A stretch of DNA of 43,916 bases. Source: an uncultured Bacteroidales bacterium. GTDB lineage: Bacteria > Bacteroidota > Bacteroidia > Bacteroidales > UBA932. The stretch spans positions 1 to 43,916 of the forward strand of contig CAMKSQ010000014.1 in NCBI GenBank assembly GCA_946415475.1, in the 5' to 3' direction. Made by a program: the position numbers and the translations under genes. The stretch's first letter is position 1. Each line of letters opens with the position of its first letter. This document shows positions 6,760-16,902 of the stretch, in pieces. The notes under the pieces were generated by a model. It was not told where the DNA came from and searched no databases. It saw only the letters and a list, made by a program, of their open reading frames with translations.

Positions 6760-9700
6760 TTATCGGATGGAGTTTAACAGTTCCAGTTTACCGTCCTTCA
6801 CCAACTTGAGAATGAGTTCGCCAAACAGGCTGTTCTGCCAGGCGAACCATTCGCGGGTAAAATAGGAGGCGTTGTCCTTGTGGAAGGACTCGTGGATGAA
6901 GCCGGTGCCGGCATCGGTGGCAAGGAGCATGGCAATGCAGTCCCGGAGCTCTTCGTCGTCCGTGGCGGTGAAGGCGCGCATCATGATGGACATGGGCCAG
7001 ACCATGTCGTAGCCGATATGCGGGCCGCCCACGCCTTCGCCGGCCGCCCCGCGGAAGAAGCACGGATTGTACTCGCTCAGGACAAAGCGCCGGGTATTCT
7101 GCCACACCGGGTCGGACGCCATTTCGGGAATGAGATAGGCCAGCGACAACAGGCTGGGGACGTTGGAATCGTCCTGCAGGAGGGTGTTCCCAAAGCCGTC
7201 CGCTTCATAGGCGTAGATGGGGCCGAAGACCGGGTGATTCACAATGGCATTCGCCTTGAGGGCGGCCTCTACCTGGTCTGCCAGGGCTGTGCATTCGGCG
7301 GAAAGGCCGCTTTCCCTATTGACCGTGGAGAGAATCTCGGCCGCCTTTCGCAAGCTGCTCACAGCCATGAAGTTGGACGGAATCAGGAAGTCCAGGACGG
7401 TACTGTCGTCGGAGGGGCGGAAGGCCGATGCAATGAGCCCGCAGGGCTTCAGGGGCGCGCCGTAGCCGTCCCAGCCCTTGGTGTCGAACTGGCGGTCTGT
7501 CTGCCGGGAGAAGCAGTACTTGCCCAGGCCATCGTATTTCTGCTGCTCCCGCATGACGCCAAGGACCGTCCGCATGGCCGCAATCCAGAGGTCGCCGAAC
7601 ACCGAAGTGTCTCCGGTCTCTTTCCAGTAGGCATAGGCCAGCCGGATAGGGTAGCATTCAGAGTCCAGCTCCCATTTGCGCTCGAACACGTCCGGGACCA
7701 TGTAGGTGTTATCCTCGTGCCAGCCATCATTCGTGGGCCCCGGATTGAAGGCATTGGCATACGGGTCTATCACCAGGCACTTAAACTGGCGGAGGAGGGT
7801 GCCCTTGATCATGTCTGCCAGGTGGGCATCCTGCGGTGCGAGCTGCACGTAGTGCCACACCTGCGCCCCGGAGTCACGCAGCCACATGGCCGGAATGTCG
7901 CCGGTCCACACAAAGGTGTCGGGGTTCCCGTCCTCGTCCCGGTCAAAGTGGACCGTGGTGTCCAGGGTGTTGGGAAAGCAGTTGACGAACATCTGCCGAA
8001 GTTTGGGATTCTCCAGCAGCGCGGCCGTTTCCGTAAGGGTTTTTTCAACGGCGTCTGAGGTGAACAGGCGCTTTTCGGGGGCGGGCCTGCGGTCCGGCGT
8101 CCCGTTGAAATAGTCTTCCCAGGCATACCAGACAACGGGCTTGGCGCCCATTTCGAAGCGGAGCGTGCCGCCCGCATCAATATCGGCAAAGTCGATATAA
8201 GGTTTGGTGTACAGCTTCCCGTTCAGGAAGATGCGCTGGATGTAGCGGTTGGTGTCGCTGGTGGCAGGGGCCTCGATGGTGAAGGTGCCGCAGGACACGG
8301 CAATTTCCGCTTTCCGGAAGAGGGGCGAGCCGAACCAGAAGCGTTGGCAGGCCGGTTCCACCTGATAGAAGCCCAGCGAAGAAAGGACGTACCAGGCGCT
8401 CATCTGTCCCACATCTTCGTTGCCGGCAAGCCCGTCATAGCCGGTACCATACTGTTCGGAAAGGATTTTCCGTACTAGATCTGCGGTCTTCCAGGGCTGC
8501 CCCAGCATGGTATAGAAATAGGCAATATGGTGACTGGGTTCGTTTCCGTGGACATATTGGCCGATGAGGCCGGTAATGTCCGGCGGGGCCTCGGGACCTA
8601 CCTTTTCAGGCGCGGTGAAGAGCGAATCCAGGTGCTCCAGCGTGGCGTTACGGCCCCCGAAGCAGTCCATCAGGCCCTTCAGATCCTGCGGAACCAGCCA
8701 GGTGTACTGCCAGGCGTTCCCTTCGGTGTAGTCCTTGCCCAGGTGGCCGGTAGTGAACGGGTCGAACGGCGTGCGCCAGCCGCCGGAGGCCGTACGCCCG
8801 CGCACAAATCCCGTCGACGGGTCAAAGTAATGTCTCCAGCTGTGGCTCCTTTCGGTAAAGAAGGCGGCATCCTGGGTATAGCCAAGCACTGCTGCGGCAT
8901 GGGCTACAGCGGCATCGGCAATGGCATATTCCATGTCGTTGCCGCAGGCTTCGCCGTAAAGGTCGCAGGGGATATAGCCATACTTCTTGCGAAGGTCCTG
9001 GCCGCGCTCGTCCAGCATGACGGAGGCCTTGCAGGCGGCGTAGGCCCGCTCATAGTCAATTCCGGGAAGCTGCTTCACAATGGCGTCGGCCACGGAAATG
9101 ACGCCGGGATTTCCCACCATGCAGTCGGTCTCGTTCCCCACCAGATGCCAGACGGGGAGTTTCCCCTGCGCGTCGAAGATGTCCAGCATGGTGTTCACTA
9201 CGTCGGCCCGGAGCTCCGGGTGAAGGATGTAGTATAACGGCATGGCCGCGCGGTAGGTGTCCCAGAGCGAATAGGTGGTATAGGAAGGCTTCTCTCCGAT
9301 GTCCGAGAACAGTGACGGCGCAATCATCGTATGGTAGAGGGCCGTGTAGAACACTTTCCGGGCGGCGGCATCGTCCGTGTCGATGTGCACCTTGGACAAG
9401 GCGTCGTTCCACTTGACGCGGGCCTCTTTCCGGACGGCGTCAAAGTCCCATCCCGGGAGCTCCGCTTGCAGGGCCTCCCGGGCGGCGGCGCAGCTATGGG
9501 CCGATAAAGCCACCTTCAGCAGCACTTTTTCTCCTTCTGCGGCCGTGAAGGAGCAGCGGGCATACATTCCTTCCTCCTGGATGCTCACGGGCTTGGAGAA
9601 GACGGCATAGAAGTACTGTTTCTGGTCCTTGGCCCAGCCGGTGGAGTAGCGCCAGCCCTGGAGGGTGCAGTTGTCCAGCACCTCAAAATGCGTATCCGTG

Positions 9701-10260
9701 GCTTTGTCCCAGCAGCCGCCGTTCTCCAGGTCAAAGACCAGGGCGGCCTCTTCCGATGCGGGGAAGGTGTAGCGGTGGATGCCCACACGCTCCGTGGCGC
9801 TGAGCTCCGCCGTAATGCCGTAGCGAAGCAGCGGCACGCTGTAATAGCCGGGCTCCGTAACTTCCTTGGTGCGGTCTGCATAGGACCACATGCCGTCCCG
9901 GGCGTAAGTTACCTCACCCACTACCGGCATGACGGTAACATCGAACAGGTCGCCTATTCCCGTGCCGGAAAGATGCGTGTGGCTGAATCCGATCACGGTA
10001 GAGTCCGAGGCGTGGTAGCCCGAGCACCAGTCCCACGTTTGCGGGATGCTGGTGGGGCCCAGCTGTACCATTCCGAAGGGGACATCGGCTCCCACAAACA
10101 CGTGTCCGTGTCCTCCCGTTCCAATGCGCGTATCCACGCAGGAAACAAGGTCTTCCGCAGGCTTTGACGTGCATGCGGTGAACAGATTGCCGGTAAGGCC
10201 GGCAATGACGGCAATAAGCGCTGTCGCGTTTGTCATTCTGAGCGAAGCGAAGAATCTCAT
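6760..10260 (-). CDS. GH92-GH125 fusion alpha-mannosidase lipoprotein
   Basis: 1166 aa. The N-terminus has a lipobox (LFTAC, Cys30), so it is probably anchored to an outer or periplasmic membrane face. Residues about 38-725 are a full GH92 alpha-mannosidase: [20 protein letters not shown], the loop [11 protein letters not shown] (Glu513, at the general-acid position of the family) and [13 protein letters not shown] (613-625). Residues about 735-1160 are a GH125 exo-alpha-1,6-mannosidase: [40 protein letters not shown] and [15 protein letters not shown]. The family link is 700 + 400 aa, with neither part truncated. GH92 trims alpha-1,2/1,3 mannose with Ca2+, and GH125 removes alpha-1,6 mannose. 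The first 23 or so codons come from REP-like repeats. It overlaps GH130 by 4 nt (ATGA). Confidence 0.92.
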   Translation of the reverse strand: MRFFASLRMTNATALIAVIAGLTGNLFTACTSKPAEDLVSCVDTRIGTGGHGHVFVGADVPFGMVQLGPTSIPQTWDWCSGYHASDSTVIGFSHTHLSGTGIGDLFDVTVMPVVGEVTYARDGMWSYADRTKEVTEPGYYSVPLLRYGITAELSATERVGIHRYTFPASEEAALVFDLENGGCWDKATDTHFEVLDNCTLQGWRYSTGWAKDQKQYFYAVFSKPVSIQEEGMYARCSFTAAEGEKVLLKVALSAHSCAAAREALQAELPGWDFDAVRKEARVKWNDALSKVHIDTDDAAARKVFYTALYHTMIAPSLFSDIGEKPSYTTYSLWDTYRAAMPLYYILHPELRADVVNTMLDIFDAQGKLPVWHLVGNETDCMVGNPGVISVADAIVKQLPGIDYERAYAACKASVMLDERGQDLRKKYGYIPCDLYGEACGNDMEYAIADAAVAHAAAVLGYTQDAAFFTERSHSWRHYFDPSTGFVRGRTASGGWRTPFDPFTTGHLGKDYTEGNAWQYTWLVPQDLKGLMDCFGGRNATLEHLDSLFTAPEKVGPEAPPDITGLIGQYVHGNEPSHHIAYFYTMLGQPWKTADLVRKILSEQYGTGYDGLAGNEDVGQMSAWYVLSSLGFYQVEPACQRFWFGSPLFRKAEIAVSCGTFTIEAPATSDTNRYIQRIFLNGKLYTKPYIDFADIDAGGTLRFEMGAKPVVWYAWEDYFNGTPDRRPAPEKRLFTSDAVEKTLTETAALLENPKLRQMFVNCFPNTLDTTVHFDRDEDGNPDTFVWTGDIPAMWLRDSGAQVWHYVQLAPQDAHLADMIKGTLLRQFKCLVIDPYANAFNPGPTNDGWHEDNTYMVPDVFERKWELDSECYPIRLAYAYWKETGDTSVFGDLWIAAMRTVLGVMREQQKYDGLGKYCFSRQTDRQFDTKGWDGYGAPLKPCGLIASAFRPSDDSTVLDFLIPSNFMAVSSLRKAAEILSTVNRESGLSAECTALADQVEAALKANAIVNHPVFGPIYAYEADGFGNTLLQDDSNVPSLLSLAYLIPEMASDPVWQNTRRFVLSEYNPCFFRGAAGEGVGGPHIGYDMVWPMSIMMRAFTATDDEELRDCIAMLLATDAGTGFIHESFHKDNASYFTREWFAWQNSLFGELILKLVKDGKLELLNSIR
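10183..10211. repeat. REP-like palindrome in the signal peptide of GH92-GH125
   Basis: CAGATTGCCGG ... CCGGCAATGACGG is an inverted repeat of the same style as the element at 2010-2072. On the minus strand it encodes [10 protein letters not shown], the hydrophobic core of the lipoprotein signal. Confidence 0.7.
10231..10257 (-). repeat. 27-bp REP-like repeat at the start of GH92-GH125
   Basis: On the minus strand it begins AGATTCTTCGCTTCG and ends CAGAATGACA. It directly follows the ATG at 10258-10260 and is read as RFFASLRMT. Confidence 0.88.
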
Positions 10261-11276
10261 ACGATGCTGGTCTTTTTGGTGAAGTCGATAATTTCCGGAA
10301 TATAGCCAAAGGCGAGGCCGGTCACGGTGTCGGCGCAGCCATAATACACGGCGATACGGCCGGTGGCTGGGTCGTGCAGGGCGGCGCAGGGGAAGGTGAC
10401 ATTGGGAACGTCGCCGGTGAGTTCATAGATTTCCCGGGGGCTGATGAGGTACTGCCCGCTGCGGGCAAGCACTTTCCAAGGCTGCTCCAGGTCCAGCAGG
10501 GCGCTGCCGAAGGCATACACATAGCCGTTGCAGGAGCGGAGTACCCCGTGGTAGAGCAGCAGCCAGCCTTCCGACGTCTCGATGGGAACGGGGCCGGCGC
10601 CAATTTTCATGCACTGCCAGGCGCTTACCTCGAAGGGGGCGGGCGCCATCACGTGACGATGGTGTCCCCAGAATTCCATGTCCGGGGATTCACTGTAAAA
10701 GATGTCTCCGAAGGCGGTATGACCGGTGTCGGAGGGGCGGGAGAGCATGGCATATCGGCCACTGATTTTGCGGGGGAAGAGTACGCCGTTCCGGTTGTAG
10801 GGCAGGAAGGCGTTCTCCTTTTGGTGGAAAATCTTGAAATCCTCGGTCCAGGCCACGCCGATGGTGGGGCCGTGATAGCCGTTGCACCAGGTTACCCAGT
10901 ATTTTCCGTCGATGAAGGCTACGCGCGGGTCATAGCCGTAGACCCACTGGCCCACCTCGGGGCCGCCATCCTGGAAACGGATGGTCTCCGGTTCAATGTC
11001 CCAGTGGATGCCGTCCTTGGAGAATCCGGCATGGAGGGTCATGCGGCGGTTGGTGTCGTCGCAGCGGAATACGCCGGCGAATCCGTCTCGGAAAGGGACG
11101 ACGGCACTGTTGAAGATGCTATTGGAGTCCGGGAGCAGGTCCCGGGGAATCACGGGATTGGCGCTGTATCTCCACAGGGGCGCTTTGCTTCCCGCGGGAC
11201 GCTCTTCCCAGGGAAGGTTGGGCAGGGGTGTTCCTTGAATGATTAGATGGCTCATAAGAGGGGCTTGTTTTTTCAA
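10257..11276 (-). CDS. GH130 beta-mannoside phosphorylase
   Basis: 339 aa (332 if ATG 11255 is used, which starts [20 protein letters not shown]). It shows the GH130 five-bladed propeller signatures [40 protein letters not shown] and [20 protein letters not shown]. No signal peptide is visible, so it acts in the cytoplasm. Family members phosphorolyse beta-1,4-mannosyl linkages. Members linked to N-glycan use act on Man-beta-1,4-GlcNAc, which fits the GH92-GH125 partner encoded 4 nt downstream. Exact substrate is inferred from the operon. Confidence 0.9.
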   Translation of the reverse strand: MKKQAPLMSHLIIQGTPLPNLPWEERPAGSKAPLWRYSANPVIPRDLLPDSNSIFNSAVVPFRDGFAGVFRCDDTNRRMTLHAGFSKDGIHWDIEPETIRFQDGGPEVGQWVYGYDPRVAFIDGKYWVTWCNGYHGPTIGVAWTEDFKIFHQKENAFLPYNRNGVLFPRKISGRYAMLSRPSDTGHTAFGDIFYSESPDMEFWGHHRHVMAPAPFEVSAWQCMKIGAGPVPIETSEGWLLLYHGVLRSCNGYVYAFGSALLDLEQPWKVLARSGQYLISPREIYELTGDVPNVTFPCAALHDPATGRIAVYYGCADTVTGLAFGYIPEIIDFTKKTSIV

Positions 11277-11302
11277 AGTTCGCTAAAATCCGGCAAAAGA
11301 GC

Positions 11303-11334
11303 AAAAAAAGAGACCCCGAAGGATCTCTTTTTTT
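11303..11334 (-). terminator. hairpin terminator between LamG remnant and GH130
   Basis: AAAAAAAGAGA (11303-11313) pairs with TCTCTTTTTTT (11324-11334), with A and T runs on both sides, so it can work in both directions. It closes the minus-strand LamG remnant. Confidence 0.8.
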
Positions 11335-11349
11335 GCACGATGCGGGTAG

Positions 11350-11660
11350 CTACTCAACACTGTAGCAGATACCGGGCAGTTCGGAACCGGAAAGGGTCAC
11401 CCAAGCGGCTGCGGCGGCATCGCCTTTGTCCTTGGCATTGCCGTTACCGTCGAAGCAGGAGGTGAAGTCAAGGGCATAGTCGATGTCCTTGTTCACGCTG
11501 TTCTCCACCCACTTGTCGGTGGAACCGTCAAAGTTCCAGCAGGCTTCCAGGCTGTCCTGGTACTGGGCCGGGACTTCGCACAGGGTGGCGGCAATCTCGG
11601 AAGCAGCCAGGGCCTTGCTCCACACGCGGATGTAGGCGGTGTAGTCGTTGAAGGTGGCCC
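11350..11660 (-). pseudogene. LamG-like domain, C-terminal remnant of a surface glycan-binding protein
   Basis: About 100 residues from TFNDYTAYIRVWSKALAASE through LEACWNFDG to PGICYSVE. This is the end of a LamG/concanavalin-like domain as seen in DUF1735-LamG proteins beside GH18 endoglycosidases. The frame opens at 11682, but the first dozen residues belong to the other side of the breakpoint. No signal peptide, start region or DUF1735 part remains. Its place upstream of GH130 and GH92-GH125 suggests a lost N-glycan utilisation locus (SusC/SusD/GH18 missing), which is inference. Confidence 0.65.
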
Positions 11661-13930
11661 TGAGCGGCCGGGATGCCTCCACGGGAGAAATCTATGTGCG
11701 GAGCAATGCCCGCTGGCTGGTAGTATCGACCGGAACCCTGGCTGCGGATGGCATGGTGTCCCTCAAGACCCAGGCCAACCTGAGCGAGCAGCGGCGGGAA
11801 GCCATCCTTACTTTTACGGATGCCGCCAATCCTACGCGCACGGCGCAGCTGCGCCTGGTGCAGCTTTCCTCCAGCGATTTGGACCAAAATGCCGACGCCG
11901 CCCGGGAGCAGTTGTATGTGGGGTATGGGTACGACATCTACAAGGCTCTGGAAAGCCCCATGGCCGTGCGCGTGCGCATGCCCGTGCTGGACTATCCCTA
12001 CATGGCCCGGCAACTCAACCTGGCCGAAAAATACCAGCTCGTCCAGGACTGCCACCTGAGCCGTCTGGATGTCAACCACGTGAACGCCGGGAATATCCAT
12101 GCCTATGGACAGGGCCTGAGCCAGCTGCAGACGGAAGACAAAGACAATATCTTTGAAGGCTGCCTGGACAACTGCAACACGCTTGTGAAATTGCTGAAAT
12201 CATCCAGCGAGGGACTGGACCAGCAAAATTATGGCCATGGCTCCCTGGAAAAGGCCGTTGCGTCGCGCATCATTGACCGGGCTGCCCTCCTGGACCTGAA
12301 GCGGGAGGGGAGAGTGCCCTATTCGGAGGAGTTCTCCACGTACCTTTTCTATTGCCGTCGGGCCAGCGGTGAAACCCGCCGGCAGCTCATCGAGTCCGTG
12401 CTTACGCAGTTTGGCACGCATGTGATTCTGCAGGTGGACCTGGGCGGCCGGATAGACTATTCCTTCACCATGCGTAAATCGGCCAGCTTCAACTCCCGGG
12501 AAGAGATAGAGCAGGAAGTGAACTTCACGCTGGGGCAGATTGCCGACGGGGACCGCACGGGCATGAACCGCGAACCGTCCACACCCAAGTCGCCTGTGGT
12601 TACCTCGCAGGGGGAGGCCATAAGCGCCATTGAGGTGCGCGGCGGCGGTGCGGACCAGGTGCAGGCGCTGGAGAAGGAGATAAGCGAACTGTCCGCCAAC
12701 GGACAAATCGACCCGGCCCGTATTACGGACTGGCTGGCCTCCATTAATTACAGCCCGCATTTCCAGGGAGACCCTTCGCTGGACGTGATTCATTTCGAGC
12801 TCATTCCCTTGTGGGACCTGGTGACGGAAGACGTCCGTGAGGACTTTATGCGCGTTGCGTTTGACCTGGGTCAGCGCTCGGACAATGTCCTCGAGGACAG
12901 CTTCACCGGAATGGATATCTACCCGATAGACCCGCAGGGCGCAGACAAGGCACTCTTTACTTTCCCCGAGGAAGGGAAGGGCAGCCTGTGCCGCATCTTG
13001 TACATGGCAGGAATGCCCATACTGGAGGTGTGCTCCGAGTATGTGCCCGCCATCCGCTCCGACAAGCGCGTGACCATTGCCTATCCCATCTACCAGCAAG
13101 GCATCCGCCTGAATCAGGGCCTTTTCCCGGGCGATGGCACCCATCGGCCTGCCTTTGTGGCCTTTAGCGGAGGAGACTGTTATGTGAATCCCTTCCCGGA
13201 CATGGCTCCGGACTCCGTGCTCACCCGTTTCTGGTATGTGAACGGCAGCCTGATGCCGGAAAGTCCGGTGGACCTTCCTTCTTACGGCCAGAAAGGCCGG
13301 GAGGTGCGGGACGATGCGTTCTACTTCCTGGACCCGCGCAAGGCCTACAGCCACCCCATTGTGAAAGTGGGGAGCAATTTCTGGACGCGGGCCGATATTG
13401 ACCACCCCATGGGCTTCTGCGAAGACCCGCATTCCGGCTACCTGTACTTTGACGAGCAGGTAGAGGAGGGCGTCCTTTACACCCGCTTCGACTTCCAGAT
13501 TAACGACATCATCATGGAAGACAATGACTGGACCTGGGGCAATGAGCGGCGCTGGTACATGCCTACATCGGACGAGGTGAGGGGCCTGGAAGCCTTCCTG
13601 GGCTTCAATCCCAAGGCCCTGTTCCCGGGGCAGCTTTCCGGCTTCGACGCCCGCTTCAATGGCTATTGGGGCATCAGCGACGTGCTGAACGGACGTGCCA
13701 CCTTCCCGGACAATCGCCTGGCGCTCCGCTACAAAGGGCAGCTCCACCTGTTCTCCGTCGTGGACAACGGCGGCGACGACCCCCAGCTGCTGGTGCTGGA
13801 CAACAACTATCGTCTCATTCGTTACGACGTATTGGGCGACTGGCACGAGGACTATTATCCCGTACGTCCTGTGCGAAACTACAAGTTCGAATATCCTAAG
13901 TTGGAGGTAATTAAACGTTATGTGGACTAA
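11648..13930 (+). CDS. BACON-MACPF protein, 5'-truncated
   Basis: Up to 760 aa from a TTG at 11648. No signal peptide, no ATG for 35 codons and a stop just upstream at 11642, so the true N-terminus is missing. Residues about 5-75 form a BACON-type beta domain (RWLVVSTGTLAAD, REAILTF). MACPF follows: YVGYGYDIY (90-98) and the signature ESVLTQFGTHVILQVDLGGR (249-268). The C-terminal part has AYPIYQQG, also seen in the second MACPF protein, and a FISUMP-like module (VGSNFWTRADIDHPMGF, WYMPTSDE). MACPF proteins form membrane pores. In Bacteroidales some (BSAP family) kill related strains. Its end overlaps the next gene by 11 nt. Confidence 0.75.
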   Translation: MKVALSGRDASTGEIYVRSNARWLVVSTGTLAADGMVSLKTQANLSEQRREAILTFTDAANPTRTAQLRLVQLSSSDLDQNADAAREQLYVGYGYDIYKALESPMAVRVRMPVLDYPYMARQLNLAEKYQLVQDCHLSRLDVNHVNAGNIHAYGQGLSQLQTEDKDNIFEGCLDNCNTLVKLLKSSSEGLDQQNYGHGSLEKAVASRIIDRAALLDLKREGRVPYSEEFSTYLFYCRRASGETRRQLIESVLTQFGTHVILQVDLGGRIDYSFTMRKSASFNSREEIEQEVNFTLGQIADGDRTGMNREPSTPKSPVVTSQGEAISAIEVRGGGADQVQALEKEISELSANGQIDPARITDWLASINYSPHFQGDPSLDVIHFELIPLWDLVTEDVREDFMRVAFDLGQRSDNVLEDSFTGMDIYPIDPQGADKALFTFPEEGKGSLCRILYMAGMPILEVCSEYVPAIRSDKRVTIAYPIYQQGIRLNQGLFPGDGTHRPAFVAFSGGDCYVNPFPDMAPDSVLTRFWYVNGSLMPESPVDLPSYGQKGREVRDDAFYFLDPRKAYSHPIVKVGSNFWTRADIDHPMGFCEDPHSGYLYFDEQVEEGVLYTRFDFQINDIIMEDNDWTWGNERRWYMPTSDEVRGLEAFLGFNPKALFPGQLSGFDARFNGYWGISDVLNGRATFPDNRLALRYKGQLHLFSVVDNGGDDPQLLVLDNNYRLIRYDVLGDWHEDYYPVRPVRNYKFEYPKLEVIKRYVD

Positions 13931-15104
13931 TACGAAATGCATCCTGTTTTGCCTGATGGCCGCTCTGGGGCTGTCCGTAGTTGCGGGCTGCCGGAAGGAC
14001 AATGCGGAAGAGACGGAAGCGGCCGAAGAGCAGAAGGAACGCGAAGCTCTCGCGATCCAGAATGTGCTGGAAGCGCTGACCGACGTGGTCTTTGACAACG
14101 ATGGGGAGACTGACTTCGTGTTCGAAGGGAAAACCTTCGAGCCCACCATTGGCGAAGTCCTGGATGCGAATGCACCCTCCGAGAGAAGCGTATTTGTAGA
14201 AGAATCTTCTCTGAGTGAACCGTATTTCCGTTCACTGGTAGGAGACAACCGCTTCGTCTTAGAGACAGCGGATGGGCTGGTGATAGACCTTACGCACCTC
14301 AAACTGGGAAAACTCACTTTCCACCGCCAAGGGGAGGGGAACAACTCCGGCTATGTCATCGTGGAGATTCCCTGCGTCCCCCATCTTACCAAAATCATCT
14401 ACCGTACGGCAGACCAGTGGGGTACCAACAGCTTTTCTTCCCCCTGTCGCCGGGGAGACGTGTACTTTGGCGAGGGCGTGTACTGGGTGTGCGTAAAGGA
14501 AAGCCGGAGTGCCAGCAGTCCGGGAACGCTGGTTAACATGGGTGCCGGCAAAGGCCGGTTATTCAGCAACAGATGGAGCGAACTGTGGGAACCCAAGTAT
14601 GGCGGCGGCCACGACAAAAGCTGCCGCATCAATGACATCAGCGACTACCTTCTGCTGTGCGCAGACAGTAGAATCTACGCCCGCAAGAAGCAGAAGATTG
14701 TGGATCGGTTCCCCGGTGAGGTGTTCCCTTTTGCCTGCTATTCCAGGAACGCCGAAAATCAAGATTTTCCCACTTTGGGCAAGGATGGGTTCGCAACAAA
14801 TAAAGACGACTACAGCCACTGGAGCGACTATTCGTTGGACCGATACAAAAAGGTAATCATGGTACTGGGGGCCGAGCACGGTTCGTACAAATTCCTCAAA
14901 GGCAAAAAGCGCTATTGCCAGTATGTCCGCATTGCTCCGCAGTGCATCAATAACAACGGGTATTCCTATGACGATAAAGGCTACTACGGAAACGGTGGGA
15001 AGGACAATCTCTACGATTTCCTGAACGAGTGCTTTGTTTATACCATGAACAGCGTGCATTTTACGGATAAAGTGCCCCAGGGCTTTACCCTTGTCAATAT
15101 TTAG
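13920..15104 (+). CDS. lipoprotein of unknown function between two MACPF genes
   Basis: 394 aa. The signal peptide ends in a lipobox (SVVAGC, Cys24), followed by an acidic helical stretch (EETEAAEEQKEREALAIQN). The body has no family I recognise. It includes DLTHLKLGKLTFHRQG, GVYWVCVKESRSASSPGTL and several Cys residues. The ATG overlaps the end of the first MACPF gene, and the next MACPF gene starts 3 nt after its stop, so the three are one transcriptional unit. It could be a partner, receptor or self-protection protein for the MACPF pair. Nothing in the sequence decides this. Confidence 0.75.
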   Translation: MWTNTKCILFCLMAALGLSVVAGCRKDNAEETEAAEEQKEREALAIQNVLEALTDVVFDNDGETDFVFEGKTFEPTIGEVLDANAPSERSVFVEESSLSEPYFRSLVGDNRFVLETADGLVIDLTHLKLGKLTFHRQGEGNNSGYVIVEIPCVPHLTKIIYRTADQWGTNSFSSPCRRGDVYFGEGVYWVCVKESRSASSPGTLVNMGAGKGRLFSNRWSELWEPKYGGGHDKSCRINDISDYLLLCADSRIYARKKQKIVDRFPGEVFPFACYSRNAENQDFPTLGKDGFATNKDDYSHWSDYSLDRYKKVIMVLGAEHGSYKFLKGKKRYCQYVRIAPQCINNNGYSYDDKGYYGNGGKDNLYDFLNECFVYTMNSVHFTDKVPQGFTLVNI

Positions 15105-15107
15105 TGC

Positions 15108-16862
15108 GTGAAAAGGATCCTTCATATGACCTGCCTCCTGGGCCTGGCCGCTCTTGTATGGAGCTGCCGGGGCCTGGAGATGCCCCCCTCTTCCGCAGAG
15201 AACCAGGCCCCCGAATGGATGCCGGAAGGGGGCTACAACTGGGTAAAGGCCGAAGATGTGGAAACCCGCGAACTGTTCCGCCGAAACTACGGGCTGGGGT
15301 ACTCGTACAATGCCGTACGCGGGGACTACTGCAACTGGAAAGACATCCGCTGCCAGGTCCTCAACCGCTATTTCCTGGAGAATATGCAGGCGGCCAGCGG
15401 CGAGATACTCATGGCGGAGAACACTGCCAGGGAATCCTCCGTGGCCTCGGAGTTCAGCTATTCCTTCCGGGACTATGTAGCCAACGTGGCCGTAGAAACC
15501 AAACAGAAGATTGACTTAGGCCTGTACAAGAACGAGAAACGCAATAGGCAGTATTTCCTGGAAAATGGCATTCAGGAATCCTTTTACTACACCCTGGAGG
15601 AAAAAGAACTTATGGTGGACAGTTACATTAACTACGCCAGCGTCCTGGCCCGCTATTCCCGGAACCGGAACGTGTTCACCCAGAGTTTCCGCAATGCCGT
15701 GGAGCACCTGCGGCTTACCCCCGACGACAATGTGGCTGCGGTGGACTCCATGATTAAAGTGTGGGGTACTCATGTCATTGTAAGCGCCAGTCTGGGCGGG
15801 CGTCTCCGGGTGGACCTGATGAACAGCATGTGGCGTTACAATGACCGCGCCAGCGAAGAGGCATGGAGCACCCAGGAATTCTTGAAGGCAGTGGAAAACA
15901 AGCAGAAGTCCCGTGTGGAGGAAGAGTTTGTATGGCTGAAAGACTGCCGCCTCAAGCTCCAGGCCTGGGGAGGGGACCAAAGCTTCCTGACCGGCCTCCT
16001 GGGGGAGCACAAGCCGGACGGCACGCGCACATTTTCGCTGGATGGGATATCGGCCTGGAGAAGGTCGCTGGTCTATAATCCGGCGGACGAGCTCAATTCC
16101 AACGTGGAACTTATTGATATGGCGGTAGTTCCCATCTGGGAGTTTGCCGCTGTGGTGGATAAGTGGCAGGCCATGCGCATCAAGGCCGCCATCACCCAGG
16201 ATGCCGCCCTCATGCAAAAGCTGCTGGGGGACGCCAACTTCTTTAATGCCGCTTTCCCCATCCGTTATCCTTCGGCCTCCTGCCAGTGGAGAAAGGACAC
16301 GGCTACTTGGGAAACCTTTACCCGGGTCGACGCCGAGGGCGCTCCGCAGGTGGTGAACATTGAAAGCGGTGGCCGCTATGTCGCCACCGTCTGCCACGAG
16401 CAAATTGACGGGCACGACCTTTGGGTGTGCTATCCCATCTATGAAGGGAAGGTGAAGATGGCCTGCGGGCTGGGCGTAGAAGAGAATAACAGCGTGTTCA
16501 AGGTACGCTGGATAGGGGATACCCCCACGCTCACCTATCAGGCAGGGGTTACGGCCGGCGATACGTTCTACATTACCGCCGGAGGCGTGGGTGTAGAGTC
16601 TGTGGAGGATGTGGTTTACGCCCCGGGACGCGCGCTGCCCTATATCGAGCTCAGCGGTGGTATCCGCTCCGACGGCAGCTATGCCTCCCGCCCCTTCAGC
16701 GTCTTCCGGGAGGAGGGGCACTTTGTCATGCCAGTGCAGGCTTCGGCCCGTCCGGAGAACATTGTGGGCTGGGATACATATACCACCGTAGCCGCAGACC
16801 GCTGGATTTTTAGCCGGAATCCGGACTATACCTACATTTACAACGCCAACGAAATTCGGTAA
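15108..16862 (+). CDS. MACPF lipoprotein (BSAP-like)
   Basis: 584 aa from GTG 15108. MKRILHMTCLLGLAALVWSC gives a clean lipoprotein signal with Cys20, while an ATG at 15126 would shorten it. The MACPF domain spans about residues 60-390, with YGLGYSYNAV (61-70) and the signature MIKVWGTHVIVSASLGGRL (215-233). The last 180 residues share the VCYPIY(E/Q) module with the upstream MACPF protein. A lipid anchor fits surface display or vesicle release, as known for Bacteroidales antimicrobial MACPF proteins. Target and activity are not visible. It is the last gene of the three-gene unit, and a gap of 52 nt separates it from the AraC regulator. Confidence 0.88.
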   Translation: MKRILHMTCLLGLAALVWSCRGLEMPPSSAENQAPEWMPEGGYNWVKAEDVETRELFRRNYGLGYSYNAVRGDYCNWKDIRCQVLNRYFLENMQAASGEILMAENTARESSVASEFSYSFRDYVANVAVETKQKIDLGLYKNEKRNRQYFLENGIQESFYYTLEEKELMVDSYINYASVLARYSRNRNVFTQSFRNAVEHLRLTPDDNVAAVDSMIKVWGTHVIVSASLGGRLRVDLMNSMWRYNDRASEEAWSTQEFLKAVENKQKSRVEEEFVWLKDCRLKLQAWGGDQSFLTGLLGEHKPDGTRTFSLDGISAWRRSLVYNPADELNSNVELIDMAVVPIWEFAAVVDKWQAMRIKAAITQDAALMQKLLGDANFFNAAFPIRYPSASCQWRKDTATWETFTRVDAEGAPQVVNIESGGRYVATVCHEQIDGHDLWVCYPIYEGKVKMACGLGVEENNSVFKVRWIGDTPTLTYQAGVTAGDTFYITAGGVGVESVEDVVYAPGRALPYIELSGGIRSDGSYASRPFSVFREEGHFVMPVQASARPENIVGWDTYTTVAADRWIFSRNPDYTYIYNANEIR

Positions 16863-16902
16863 ATTTTTGGGCCGTACCCTTTTCTTTTAGCAGAAGAATC
16901 TG

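Noticed and set aside
12200..14344. 714-aa minus-strand open frame
   Set aside because: Antisense shadow of the BACON-MACPF and lipoprotein genes, low-complexity and with no recognisable family.
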